64,000 nucleotides of DNA from Halomonas halophila. Its GTDB lineage: Bacteria > Pseudomonadota > Gammaproteobacteria > Pseudomonadales > Halomonadaceae. Location: positions 1,736,001 to 1,800,000 of the forward strand of contig NZ_CP129121.1 of assembly GCF_030406665.1 (NCBI RefSeq), read 5' to 3'. Positions within the stretch are counted from its first letter, which is position 1. Each line of letters begins with the position of its first letter. The position numbers and the translations under genes were made by a program. Positions 22,284 to 31,278 of this stretch are shown piece by piece. The notes under the pieces were generated by a model. That model was given only the letters and a program-made list of their open reading frames with translations, had not been told where the DNA came from and ran no database searches.

Positions 22284-23186
22284 CTAGTCGGCGCTGAGGA
22301 CGGGGGCGGTGATGGTTTCCTGGATGACCTCCCTCAGCGCCTGCGCGGCCACCGAGAGCGCCTCGGCGTTGGCCGAAAGCACCCCCACCGCGCGCTGGAT
22401 GGTCGGTGCCTCGAGGGTCAGGCAGCGCGCCCCGAGTTCGTGCATCTGTTCGATGCACAGTGACGGTACCGCGCTGACGCCGAGTCCGGCGGCCACCATG
22501 CGGCCCACGGTGGCGAGCTGATAGCTCTCGAAGGCCACCGGCAGCTCGATGCCCTGGGCGCGCAGCTGCTCCTCGATCATCAGGCGCACCATGGAGGGGC
22601 GCTGCAGGGTGATGAAGTCCTCGGAAAGCAGCGTGGGCCAGTCCACCCGCTGGCGGCCGGCCAGCGGCGAATCGGCCGGTACCACGGCCACGAAGCGGTC
22701 CTCGAACAGCGGCGTGAAGTGCAGGGTGTCGGTGGCTTCCGGGGCGAAGGCGATGCCCAGCTCGACGCGGCCCTGACGCACCATCTCGATGACCTGCTCG
22801 TTGATCACGTCGTGAACGGTGACGTTGATCTGCGGGTAGCGCGTGCGAAAGGCCCCGAGCACGGTGGGCAGCTGGTTGCCGGCGAAGGAGGGCATGGCGG
22901 CCACGGCGACCCGGCCCAGTCGCAGGGTGAAGCGCTGGCGCAGCAGCTCCTCGGTGTTGTCCCAGTCGGCCAGCAGGCGCTTGGCCAGCGGCACCAGGGA
23001 CTCGCCCTCCGGGGTCAGCCGTACGCGGCGGGTGCTGCGGGTGAGCAGCCGCCCGCCAAGCGATTCTTCCAGGCTCTTGATGGTCAGGCTGAGGGCCGGT
23101 TGAGACAGGTGCAGCCGCTCGCAGGCCTGGGTGAAGCTGAGCGTCTGGGCCACGGCGAGAAACGCGCGGAGTTGCTTGACGGTCAT
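22284..23186 (-). CDS. LysR-family regulator of ketone-body genes
   Basis: A 300-aa LysR protein. The HTH is at the N-terminus (LRAFLAVAQTLSFTQACERL, HLSQPALSLTIKSLE) and a periplasmic-binding-like effector domain covers about 90-290. It lies 37 bp upstream of aacS on the same strand and is divergent from scoA, the usual placement of a LysR activator controlling its neighbour. It probably senses acetoacetate, 3-hydroxybutyrate or a CoA-ester derivative; that part is inference. Confidence 0.88.
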   Translation of the reverse strand: MTVKQLRAFLAVAQTLSFTQACERLHLSQPALSLTIKSLEESLGGRLLTRSTRRVRLTPEGESLVPLAKRLLADWDNTEELLRQRFTLRLGRVAVAAMPSFAGNQLPTVLGAFRTRYPQINVTVHDVINEQVIEMVRQGRVELGIAFAPEATDTLHFTPLFEDRFVAVVPADSPLAGRQRVDWPTLLSEDFITLQRPSMVRLMIEEQLRAQGIELPVAFESYQLATVGRMVAAGLGVSAVPSLCIEQMHELGARCLTLEAPTIQRAVGVLSANAEALSVAAQALREVIQETITAPVLSAD

Positions 23187-23202
23187 GGAGGCTCCGCTAG
23201 TC

Positions 23203-23220
23203 TATTTGATACTTAAAATA
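23203..23220. promoter_or_regulatory. Candidate LysR operator upstream of scoA
   Basis: TATTT-N8-AAATA (23203-23220) is an interrupted palindrome in an AT-rich stretch, 17 bp from the LysR start codon and between divergent promoters. AT-rich dyads of this type are usual LysR recognition sites. Confidence 0.45.
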
Positions 23221-23371
23221 ATCCATAAAAAAATCAAACTTAACAAATATATGATCCCCGTCGACACTGCTGGGGGTCGGCAACACAGCGTCATCAACGG
23301 ACCATGAGATGAAGCGTCTTCCATGATGGCTCCGCAACAACAACCACTTTTTCCAACCAGGCGAGGCAGAT

Positions 23372-24073
23372 ATGGCCGGATTCGACAAGCGAGTGGGTTC
23401 CTTTGAGGAGGCAATGGCCGGTATCGAGAGCGGCATGACCGTGATCGCCGGCGGCTTCGGGCTGTGCGGCATCCCCGAGAACCTGATCGGCGAGATCCAG
23501 CGTCGCGGCGTCAAGGACCTGACCGTCTATTCCAACAACTGTGGCGTGGACGGCTTTGGCCTGGGCCTGCTGCTCGAGGATCGCCAGATCAGCACCATCT
23601 ACGCCTCCTACGTGGGCGAGAACGCGCTGTTCGAGCAGCAGATGCTCGAGGGCGACATCGAGGTGGTGCTGACGCCGCAGGGGACCCTGGCCGAGAAGAT
23701 GCGCGCCGGCGGTGCCGGCATTCCGGCCTTCTACACCGCCACCGGCTACGGGACACCCATCGGCGAGGGCAAGGAGGTCCGTGAGTTCAAAGGTCGCCAC
23801 TATATCCTCGAGGAATCCGTCGTCGGCGACTTCGCCATCGTCAAGGGCTGGAAGGCCGATCGCTACGGCAACGTCATCTATCGCGACACTGCCCAGAACT
23901 TCAATCCGCTGGCCGCTACCGCGGGCAGGATCACCGTGGTCGAGGTCGAGGAGATCGTCGAGCCCGGCGAGCTGCCGCCGGACCAGATCCATACCCCGGG
24001 CATCTACGTCGATCGCATCATCCAGGGCACCTTCGAGAAGCGTATCGAGAAGCGCACCGTGCACCAGGGCTAA
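23372..24073 (+). CDS. scoA: Succinyl-CoA:3-ketoacid CoA-transferase subunit A
   Basis: A 233-aa alpha subunit of the 3-oxoacid CoA-transferase that moves CoA from succinyl-CoA to acetoacetate. It has the family N-terminus [16 protein letters not shown] (CoA-site glycines) and [42 protein letters not shown] core (about 90-130). Its length is normal. The partner gene scoB follows after 162 bp on the same strand, an unusually wide gap for this pair that is filled by a structured repeat. Confidence 0.94.
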   Translation: MAGFDKRVGSFEEAMAGIESGMTVIAGGFGLCGIPENLIGEIQRRGVKDLTVYSNNCGVDGFGLGLLLEDRQISTIYASYVGENALFEQQMLEGDIEVVLTPQGTLAEKMRAGGAGIPAFYTATGYGTPIGEGKEVREFKGRHYILEESVVGDFAIVKGWKADRYGNVIYRDTAQNFNPLAATAGRITVVEVEEIVEPGELPPDQIHTPGIYVDRIIQGTFEKRIEKRTVHQG

Positions 24074-24124
24074 GCGCGTCATTACACGATCAACGATGAG
24101 GCGAGCCTGTCCGGGAAAGCCTGC

Positions 24125-24185
24125 GCGAGGCGCTGTGAACCCATCCTTGGGCGCTACTTTTGCCATCCATGGCAAAAACCCTCGC
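24125..24185 (+). repeat. Structured intergenic repeat, copy A
   Basis: The outer stem GCGAGG (24125-24130)/CCTCGC (24180-24185) encloses hairpin CCCA/TGGG (24140-24143 with 24148-24151) and hairpin TTTTGCCAT/ATGGCAAAA (24158-24166 with 24169-24177). A related copy is at 60516-60577 with different but still paired bases in the second hairpin. It lies between scoA and scoB. Confidence 0.7.
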
Positions 24186-24235
24186 TTCGCCTTTCCCCGA
24201 CGGTCGTCAATCATGACAGACAAGAGGCAATCACG

Positions 24236-24898
24236 ATGGCACTGACTCGCGAACAGATGGCTATGCGCGTGGCGCGCGAACTCGAGGACGGTTTCTACGT
24301 CAATCTGGGCATCGGCATTCCCACCCTGGTGGCCAACTACGTGCCGGACGACATCGACGTCATGCTGCAGTCCGAGAACGGCCTGCTGGGCATGGGCCGC
24401 TTCCCCACCGAGGAGGAAGTGGACCCGGACATGATCAACGCCGGCAAGCAGACCGTCACCGCCCGTCCCGGCGCGGCGATCTTCTCCTCCGCGGAATCCT
24501 TCGCCATGATCCGCGGCGGCCACGTCGACCTGACCGTGCTCGGCGCCTTCGAGGTCGACCAGAACGGCAACATCGCCTCCTGGATGATCCCCGGCAAACT
24601 GATCAAGGGTATGGGCGGCGCCATGGACCTGGTGGCCGGCGCCGAGAACATCATCTGCACCATGACCCACGCCTCCAAGCACGGTGAGTCCAAGCTGCTG
24701 GAATCCTGCAACCTGCCGCTGACCGGCGCCGGTTGCATCAACCGCGTGCTGACCGACCTGGCCTACCTCGAGATCGAGAACGGCGCCTTCGTGCTCAAGG
24801 AGCGCGCCCCGGGCGTGTCGGTCGAGGAGATCAAGGAAAAGACCGCCGGCAAGCTGATCGTGCCGGACCACGTGCCGGAGATGGTCTTCGCCGACTGA
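24236..24898 (+). CDS. scoB: Succinyl-CoA:3-ketoacid CoA-transferase subunit B
   Basis: The 220-aa beta subunit with the active-site glutamate E47 in SENGLLGMG, which forms the enzyme-CoA thioester. GIGIPTLVANY near residue 25 and GGHVDLTVLGAFEVDQ are conserved. GAGGCAATCACG precedes the ATG. With scoA it forms a complete enzyme; with AacS and BdhA elsewhere in the window it covers 3-hydroxybutyrate and acetoacetate use. Confidence 0.95.
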   Translation: MALTREQMAMRVARELEDGFYVNLGIGIPTLVANYVPDDIDVMLQSENGLLGMGRFPTEEEVDPDMINAGKQTVTARPGAAIFSSAESFAMIRGGHVDLTVLGAFEVDQNGNIASWMIPGKLIKGMGGAMDLVAGAENIICTMTHASKHGESKLLESCNLPLTGAGCINRVLTDLAYLEIENGAFVLKERAPGVSVEEIKEKTAGKLIVPDHVPEMVFAD

Positions 24899-24922
24899 CG
24901 TCGTCAAGGATTTTTTCCTTTC

Positions 24923-24946
24923 ATGGCCCGGGCTTGCCCGGGCCAT
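24923..24946 (+). terminator. Hairpin after scoB
   Basis: A 10-bp perfect stem (24923-24932 with 24937-24946) with a CTTG loop, 25 bp after the scoB stop. The 3' tail has few Ts, so it is a weak or Rho-assisted terminator. Confidence 0.55.
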
Positions 24947-25282
24947 CTCGTTGCTGGCGGGTGCCGAAAAACTGACCATTCCAAGCGGCACGGCCATGTC
25001 ACGGGGCTCGTCGTCGCTTGTGCCGACACGATGCACAGCGTTATCCACAGAAACTGTGGATGGTCCCGCCGGCGCGACGTGAGCCGGGACGCCTCGAGGC
25101 CGAATCGTCAAGGGATGCGAGTGGATGTCGGGCCGAAAAACGGCGGGTGAGACGTCGTGTGAATGGCCACGAAAAACGCCCGCCGGACTGGCGAGCGCGT
25201 GGGTTCGAGGGCATGTCGTTCGGAGACGGCGCCCAGGTTTTGTGCGAAAAGTCGGCGAGCGCAGACAGTTTTCGTGCAGAAC
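24947..25282. other. Non-coding gap with paired DnaA boxes
   Basis: No gene is seen between the scoB terminator hairpin and the minus-strand DUF1338-like gene. The stretch holds a perfect E. coli-type DnaA box TTATCCACA (25041-25049). With its opposite-facing partner it forms the palindrome ATCCACAG-AAA-CTGTGGAT (25043-25061); the second box read on the minus strand is CCATCCACA. No other structure stands out. Confidence 0.55.
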
Positions 25283-26050
25283 CTAGGTGAGCTCGCAGCG
25301 GGTGTGGTGTGGCAGCAGCAGTTCGGCGCAGCGCTCCTGATTGGCGCTGACCTGCTTCTGCACCAGCGCCAGGCCGCCGGAGGATACGCGATGCTCGTCG
25401 CCCTCGGCGAAGACCAGCCGCCGGGCGGGGCCGGGATAGAAACGGTAGTCGAGCAGCGGCGACACGGGCAGGATGCCGTGATGGCGGTCGCCGCTGCCCG
25501 TGATGCCCGCGTCGGCCAGGGCCGCGTCAAGATGGCTGAGGCGCTGCCCGAGTCTCGCGCAGTCGAATCCGGGGTGGTGCAGGCGCGGCCCCATGGCGGC
25601 CAGCCAGCCGGCCAGCGGGTGCGCCGCTGCCAGGGTCTGGTAGGTGGCCCAGTCCGGCATTGGCCAGGGACGACCGCGGCACAGCAGGTTCTGGCCCTTG
25701 GTATCGGCGTCGGCGGCCTGGTTCACCAGCCGCTGCAGGGCCTCGCGGGGCGGACGCGACAGGGTGCCGAGCTGGAGCTCTGCCAGCACCAGCCAGGCGC
25801 CGTCGTCGGGGGCGGCGAGCAGGGTGGCCAGCAGGCCGCGGTCGGCCATGGCAAAGCGCTGACGCGGGCGATAGCCGAAACGCACCAGGGTCGGCAGCAG
25901 GGCTTCCATGGACCAGGGGCCATGATTGAGGGTCAGCAGCGTCAGGTATTCCGGTGGCGCCTCCACCGGCCATAGTCGCAGCCCGCCCAGGTCGGGGTGC
26001 TGATGCACGTAATCCAGCCACAGCTGCTGGATGAATTCTTCCCGCTGCAT
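25283..26050 (-). CDS. DUF1338-like protein (putative metalloenzyme)
   Basis: A 255-aa soluble protein. Conserved-looking stretches are WLDYVHQHPDLGGLRLWP at the N-terminus, TLNHGPW near 40, RFAMADRGLL, LVLAELQLGTLSR near 87 and PHHTRCELT at the end. These resemble bacterial DUF1338 proteins, relatives of the 2-oxoadipate dioxygenase/decarboxylase fold. The assignment is from memory of the family and I cannot confirm the metal ligands. It is a single minus-strand gene with no pathway context. Confidence 0.6.
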   Translation of the reverse strand: MQREEFIQQLWLDYVHQHPDLGGLRLWPVEAPPEYLTLLTLNHGPWSMEALLPTLVRFGYRPRQRFAMADRGLLATLLAAPDDGAWLVLAELQLGTLSRPPREALQRLVNQAADADTKGQNLLCRGRPWPMPDWATYQTLAAAHPLAGWLAAMGPRLHHPGFDCARLGQRLSHLDAALADAGITGSGDRHHGILPVSPLLDYRFYPGPARRLVFAEGDEHRVSSGGLALVQKQVSANQERCAELLLPHHTRCELT

Positions 26051-26151
26051 CCTGCCTCATCCTCTTTTATGCGTCGTTGTCCTTTCAGGCAGTGTAAGCC
26101 GCGGGGGTGTGGGCGGATTCAACGAGGCCGGCGGCAGGGCCGTGACGCAAG

Positions 26152-26173
26152 AAGGCCGCCCGGAGGCGGCCTT
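26152..26173 (-). terminator. Terminator after grxA
   Basis: A 9-bp perfect stem (26152-26160 with 26165-26173) and 4-nt loop, 23 bp beyond the grxA stop. On the minus strand it ends CTTCTTGC. Confidence 0.65.
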
Positions 26174-26195
26174 CGTCTCGCACGCGTCGCGTGGC

Positions 26196-26471
26196 TTACT
26201 GGGCGGTCTCGACCGGCATCAGTGCCTGCTCGCGCACGTACTGGTCGAACTCGGTGAACCCGCCGATGTGAGTCTGGTCGGCGAAGATCTGCGGCACGGT
26301 CTCGACCGGCTTGCCGATGGTCTTTTCCATGTCGGCCTTGGTGATGCCTTCCTCATGGATGTCCACGTAGCGATGCCCCTGGATGGCGCCGGCGCTCTCG
26401 AGCTTCTCGGCGAGGTCCTTGGCGCGAACGCAGAACGGGCAGCCGGGGCGGCCGAAGATGACGACGAACAT
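26196..26471 (-). CDS. grxA: Glutaredoxin 1 (GrxA family)
   Basis: A 91-aa dithiol glutaredoxin with active site C11-P-F-C14. FGRPGCPFCVRAKDLAEKL, the EGITK-x-D segment and KPVETVPQIFADQTHIGGFTEF follow E. coli GrxA closely. It reduces ribonucleotide reductase and other disulfides using glutathione. It is monocistronic on the minus strand, with a terminator after it. Confidence 0.93.
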   Translation of the reverse strand: MFVVIFGRPGCPFCVRAKDLAEKLESAGAIQGHRYVDIHEEGITKADMEKTIGKPVETVPQIFADQTHIGGFTEFDQYVREQALMPVETAQ

Positions 26472-26633
26472 GACAGACTCCTTGCATCACGGATGCATCG
26501 AAAGGGAATAAAGGCGAAATCGAGCGCCATTTTGCCCCAGTAGCGCGCATCTGGCCAATAGGCCTCGGCTGAGACGTCGATTGCATCGCGCTATAGGGCG
26601 CTCGTCGCCGGGGCGTGTGCCCTGGCGGCTGGC

Positions 26634-27455
<822 letters not shown>

Positions 27456-27579
27456 GGCGGCTCCTCGGGGTTGGCTGAGTTCTCATGCTAGCAGCAACCC
27501 CCGGTCGGCTGGCTATACTGGCCGCCCGTTCATCTCACCGTTACATCCCACTCGTCCATATCCACACAGGAGCGCCGTG

Positions 27580-28014
27580 ATGCAGGCCCTGTCCGCCGAT
27601 CAATACGACCGCCTGAACCGCCTGGCGCAGGCCTGGGAGCGTACCTTCCTCGAGGCCGCCCGCCGTGAGCACGGCTATAACGCTCGGCTCGGGGTGGATG
27701 CGCTGTGCTTCCAGCCGCAGGAGATGCCCAGTGGCGATCGTGGCCTGCTGGGCGCGCTGATCACGCCGGTCTCGCTGTCGCTGGCGCTGGTGCCGGAGGC
27801 GAACGACGCGCTACCGCCCGGTGAGGGGGCACGCCTGACGCTGGCACTGCCCTCCGGACGCTATCCCTTCGAGGCGGTGTCGCTGGCCGGGGGCGAGTGG
27901 CTGTGGCAGTGCGTGCTGCTCGAGGATCTCGCCGATCTCGATTCGGTGCAGGACGGCAGTCGGCTGGCCCAGCGGTTGATGGCGCAGGTGATGGCACCGG
28001 CTGCCGCCGAGTAG
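27580..28014 (+). CDS. HybE-family hydrogenase-chaperone-like protein
   Basis: A 144-aa protein resembling the HybE/HupJ family, chaperones in [NiFe]-hydrogenase small-subunit maturation. The family pattern seen is NARLGVDALCFQPQ near residue 28, GLLGALITPVSLSLALVP near 50, LALPSGRYPFEAV near 87 and a final DSVQDGSRLAQRLM-type helix. I use ATG 27580, preceded by CAGGAG. No hydrogenase gene is nearby, so it is an orphan and may have a different job, or a respiratory Fe-S partner elsewhere. Confidence 0.7.
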   Translation: MQALSADQYDRLNRLAQAWERTFLEAARREHGYNARLGVDALCFQPQEMPSGDRGLLGALITPVSLSLALVPEANDALPPGEGARLTLALPSGRYPFEAVSLAGGEWLWQCVLLEDLADLDSVQDGSRLAQRLMAQVMAPAAAE

Positions 28015-28112
28015 GAGAAAGGTCGCTCTGGTGCAGTGCGGCAAAGGTTCATATGCTGGTGACGCAGCGTCGTAGCTTCACCTTTCCCATGGAACTGGAA
28101 CGAGGAGACTTC

Positions 28113-28883
28113 ATGACCGCTCAATCTTCCACGCCGCGGGTGGCACTCGTCACCGGCACCAGCAGCGGCATCGGCGAGGCCGTGGTGCGTCACTTCCGCG
28201 AGCAGGGCCATCAGGTGCTGGCGGTGGATTTCAATCCCGAGGGGGAGGCGATCGCCGAGCGCGCGGGTGCCGCCTTCTTCCAGGCCGACCTGACCGATGG
28301 CGAGGCCTGCAAGGCGGCGGTGGCCGATGCCCTGAGCCGCTTCGGCCGGCTCGATATCCTGGTCAACAATGCCGGCATCCAGCACGTGTCGTCGATCGAG
28401 GAGTTTCCCGAGGCGCAGTGGCGGCGCATCATCGACCTGATGCTGACCGCCCCTTTCCTGCTGACCCAGGCGGCCTGGCCGTCGATGAGGGAGAACGGCT
28501 GGGGGCGCATCGTCAACGTGGCCTCGATCCACGCCCAGGTCGCGTCCCCGGGCAAGGCCGCCTACATCAGCGCCAAGCACGGCCTGATCGGGCTGACCAA
28601 GACCGCGGCCCTGGAAGGTGGCTCGCAGGGCATCACCGCCAACGCCCTGTGCCCGGCCTACGTGAAGACGCCGCTGGTGGAGAACCAGATCGCCGACCAG
28701 GCCAAACTGAACCGGATGGACGAGCAGGAAGTGGTCGAGCAGATCATGCTCAAGAACGCCGCCGTCAAGCGTCTGATCGATCCCGGCGAGGTGGCGTCGC
28801 TGGTGGGCTATCTGGCCTCCGATGCGGCGGGGGCCGTCACCGGCGCCAGCTGGAACATCGATCTTGGCTGGACGGCGCAGTAA
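28113..28883 (+). CDS. D-3-hydroxybutyrate dehydrogenase
   Basis: A 256-aa classical SDR that oxidises 3-hydroxybutyrate to acetoacetate with NAD. It has TGTSSGIG (14-21), NNAG (85-88), catalytic S138, Y151 and K155 (YISAKHG), and the BDH-type stretch AQVASPGKAAYISAKHGLIGLTK with CPAYVKTPLV. GAGGAG (28102-28107) sets ATG 28113. It fits with AacS and ScoAB for PHB-monomer use. A 10-unit heptamer repeat follows. Confidence 0.9.
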   Translation: MTAQSSTPRVALVTGTSSGIGEAVVRHFREQGHQVLAVDFNPEGEAIAERAGAAFFQADLTDGEACKAAVADALSRFGRLDILVNNAGIQHVSSIEEFPEAQWRRIIDLMLTAPFLLTQAAWPSMRENGWGRIVNVASIHAQVASPGKAAYISAKHGLIGLTKTAALEGGSQGITANALCPAYVKTPLVENQIADQAKLNRMDEQEVVEQIMLKNAAVKRLIDPGEVASLVGYLASDAAGAVTGASWNIDLGWTAQ

Positions 28884-28931
28884 CCCCCGCGTTCGGGCGG
28901 CGGGCGGCGAGCAACGACCTAACCTCTTGCC

Positions 28932-29001
28932 GTCGCCCGTCGCCCGTCGCCCGTCGCCCGTCGCCCGTCGCCCGTCGCCCGTCGCCCGTCGCCCGTCGCC
29001 C
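28932..29001. repeat. Ten-unit 7-bp tandem repeat (GTCGCCC)n
   Basis: Ten perfect copies of GTCGCCC, 70 bp, between the BDH gene and the regA-like stop codon, which is only 5 bp beyond. Perfect identity of all units points to active slippage; copy number is likely to vary between strains. Confidence 0.95.
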
Positions 29002-29006
29002 GTATT

Positions 29007-29546
29007 TCAGCGCCTGACCGGCCGCTTCTGCAGCTTGCGCTGCAGGGTGCGGCGATGCATGCCCAGCGCCCGTGCGGTGGCGGAGATATTGCCGTCGTGC
29101 TCCTGCAGCACCTTCTGAATGTGCTCCCAGGTCAGGCGGTTGATCGACGGCGGATGCTCGGCGACCTCGGCCTCGGGATCGGCTTCCTCCTGTGACAGGG
29201 CGGCGAGGATCTCCTCGGCGTCGGCGGGCTTGCACAGGTAGTTCACCGCGCCGAGCTTGATCGCCTGCACCGCCGTGGCGATGCTCGAGTAGCCGGTCAG
29301 CACGACGACGCGGCAGTCCGGCACCGCCTCGAGCATCTCGGGCAGCAGCTTGAGCCCCGATTCCTGTTCCAGCTTCAGGTCCAGGGTGGCCATGGTGGGT
29401 TCATGCTGGCGCGCCAGGGCCAGGGCGCGTTCCGCGTCGTGGGCCACCAGCACCTCGAAGCCACGTCGGCTCATGGCGCGGTGCAGCACGTGGCAGAACA
29501 TCTCGTCGTCGTCGACGATCAGCAGGCGTTCGTCGGTCTCTTGCAT
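29007..29546 (-). CDS. RegA/PrrA/RoxR-type response regulator
   Basis: A 179-aa two-domain regulator. The receiver has acidic D12-D14, phosphoacceptor D56 (LDLKL), T84 and K106. A short linker leads to a Fis-type HTH (about 136-173, ISATARALGMHRRTLQRKLQKR). This C-terminal helix is nearly invariant in the RegA family, which controls respiration and redox-related genes. It follows the sensor kinase gene on the same strand with a 21-bp gap. Confidence 0.92.
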   Translation of the reverse strand: MQETDERLLIVDDDEMFCHVLHRAMSRRGFEVLVAHDAERALALARQHEPTMATLDLKLEQESGLKLLPEMLEAVPDCRVVVLTGYSSIATAVQAIKLGAVNYLCKPADAEEILAALSQEEADPEAEVAEHPPSINRLTWEHIQKVLQEHDGNISATARALGMHRRTLQRKLQKRPVRR

Positions 29547-29567
29547 GGCATCCTCGCTGTGATCGGC

Positions 29568-30839
29568 TCAGGCCTCGGGGGCGCTGCGGGGCAGGGTCAC
29601 CTCGGTCAGGGTGCCGCCTTCGGGATGATTGTACAGCCGCACGCCGCCGCCGAAGCGATTGATGGTGGCATGGGTCAGGAACAGGCCGATGCCGAGCCCC
29701 TTGCTCTTGGTCGAGACGAAGGTCTCGCCGAGCTGGTCGGCGATGTCCAGCGAGACGCCGGGGCCGTGGTCGCGAATGTCGATCACCACCTCGTCGGTCT
29801 TCCAGTCGAGCTGGATCAGAATGTTGTCCGGGTTGGCATCGGCGGCGTTGTTGAGCAGGTTGGTCAGCGCCTGGGCGAGGGTGGTGTCCACGCTCAGGCG
29901 GGGCGTGCCGCGGCGGCCGGTCACCTCGAGGCGATAGCCGACGTCCGGGCGCAGTACCAGCCAGCGCTGCACGACCTCCTCCAGCCACTCCCTGGCCTCG
30001 CGAATCTCTGCATTGGCCATGCGCCGGCGGTCGGCGTTGTCCACCAGGTGGCGCAGGCGCGACTTGCAGGTGTCGACCTGTTCGCGCAGCAGATCGATGT
30101 CCTTCTCGAGCAGCTCGTTGCCGCGTGCATCCTCGCGCATCTCGTTGAGCAGCACCGCCATGGTCGACAGCGGCGTGCCGAGCTCATGGGCGGTGCCGGC
30201 GGCCTGGGTGGCCACCGCCAGCACCTGCTCGTTGCGCAGCACCGCCTCGCGGGTGCGTGACAGGGCCTGCTCGCGGCCGCGCAGGGCGCGGGCCATCTTG
30301 AAGATGAAGAAGGTCACCAGCCCGGCGGACAGGGCGAAGTTCAGCCATACGCCGAGGATGTGCAGGCTGACGCCGTCCTGGAGGTGCGGCATGCCGAGCT
30401 GGGGCACCGGGTGGTAGAAGACCATCAGCACGCTGGTGCCGGCCAGGCCGGCCACGGCCACGCCCCAGGCATAGCGCCAGGGCAGGGTGGCGGCGGCGAT
30501 GGTGACCGGCACCAGGTAGTAGTTGATGAAGGGGTTGGTGGCGCCGCCGGTGAAGTAGAACAGCAGCGTCAGGCCGGCCATGTCGGCCAGCAGGTGCGCC
30601 AGGTATTCACGGTGACTGACGTCCCGAGGGCGGCCCAGGCGCCACCAGGTGCCGATGTTGATCAGCGCCATCACCACGATCACCGCGCCGACGGCAGGCA
30701 CGTCGAGCTCGAAGCCGAGCCCCGTCACGCCGATCACGATGCCGAAGAGGAATCCGGTCCAGGTGATGCCGCGGACGATGGTCAGGCGCACCATGTTGCG
30801 GTTGGGGGTGGACAGCGGCAGGGGCAGGGCGGCTGGCAT
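29568..30839 (-). CDS. RegB/PrrB/RoxS-type redox sensor histidine kinase
   Basis: A 423-aa membrane kinase with about six N-terminal helices. The quinone-site heptapeptide GGATNPF (98-104), the phosphorylated H218 in GTAHELGTPLSTM, and a redox cysteine C258 (QVDTCKSRL), at the position of the RegB regulatory cysteine, are all present, followed by the HATPase domain. It senses the state of the ubiquinone pool. I use ATG 30839; an ATG at 30890 would add 17 residues. It pairs with the adjacent RegA-type regulator. Confidence 0.92.
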   Translation of the reverse strand: MPAALPLPLSTPNRNMVRLTIVRGITWTGFLFGIVIGVTGLGFELDVPAVGAVIVVMALINIGTWWRLGRPRDVSHREYLAHLLADMAGLTLLFYFTGGATNPFINYYLVPVTIAAATLPWRYAWGVAVAGLAGTSVLMVFYHPVPQLGMPHLQDGVSLHILGVWLNFALSAGLVTFFIFKMARALRGREQALSRTREAVLRNEQVLAVATQAAGTAHELGTPLSTMAVLLNEMREDARGNELLEKDIDLLREQVDTCKSRLRHLVDNADRRRMANAEIREAREWLEEVVQRWLVLRPDVGYRLEVTGRRGTPRLSVDTTLAQALTNLLNNAADANPDNILIQLDWKTDEVVIDIRDHGPGVSLDIADQLGETFVSTKSKGLGIGLFLTHATINRFGGGVRLYNHPEGGTLTEVTLPRSAPEA

Positions 30840-30912
30840 GACGGCTCCGCGGCAGAATCGTGGCCGCGATGATACCCGATCGCCCCGCACCGCGTCCCGC
30901 GGTGGGGTGCGG

Positions 30913-31128
30913 TCAGGCGTCGCTCCTCGACCGACCTCGATGTCGTGACCAGCGCATGGCGCGCCCGGTCAGCAGGTCCGGGCTCATCACGCCGGAGGTC
31001 ACCGCCGGCCGCGACGGCGTGTGCATCTCGAGGCCTGGCACGGCATCGTGTGGGCCAGTCCGTGGCCTCGCATGTGGCGTGTGTCCCGGCGGCATCGCCA
31101 GGCCCAGCAGGTCGCGTCCCAGTCGCAT
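30913..31128 (-). CDS. Hypothetical 71-aa protein
   Basis: A short ORF upstream of the RegB-type gene on the same strand, with AGGAGA about 8 nt before the ATG. The product is rich in Arg, Pro, Gly and His, begins MRLGRDLLGLAMPPGH and has no membrane segment or known domain. The ribosome binding site is the main support. It could be the first gene of the regBA operon or a spurious ORF in GC-rich DNA. Confidence 0.4.
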   Translation of the reverse strand: MRLGRDLLGLAMPPGHTPHARPRTGPHDAVPGLEMHTPSRPAVTSGVMSPDLLTGRAMRWSRHRGRSRSDA

Positions 31129-31278
31129 CGATCGTTCTCCTGATGAAATCGGGGCATGACGATAGGGGCGCGGGATGACGGAACGATGACGGCGCGCAAG
31201 GGAGTCGCGGAGAGCGGGTTTCTCCCCGTGGCTCAGGCGGTATATTGGGACTCTCGAATCCTGCTCGATGGATACCCG

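Noticed and set aside
28932..29001. CRISPR array
   Set aside because: Seven-base units with no spacers; a simple tandem repeat.
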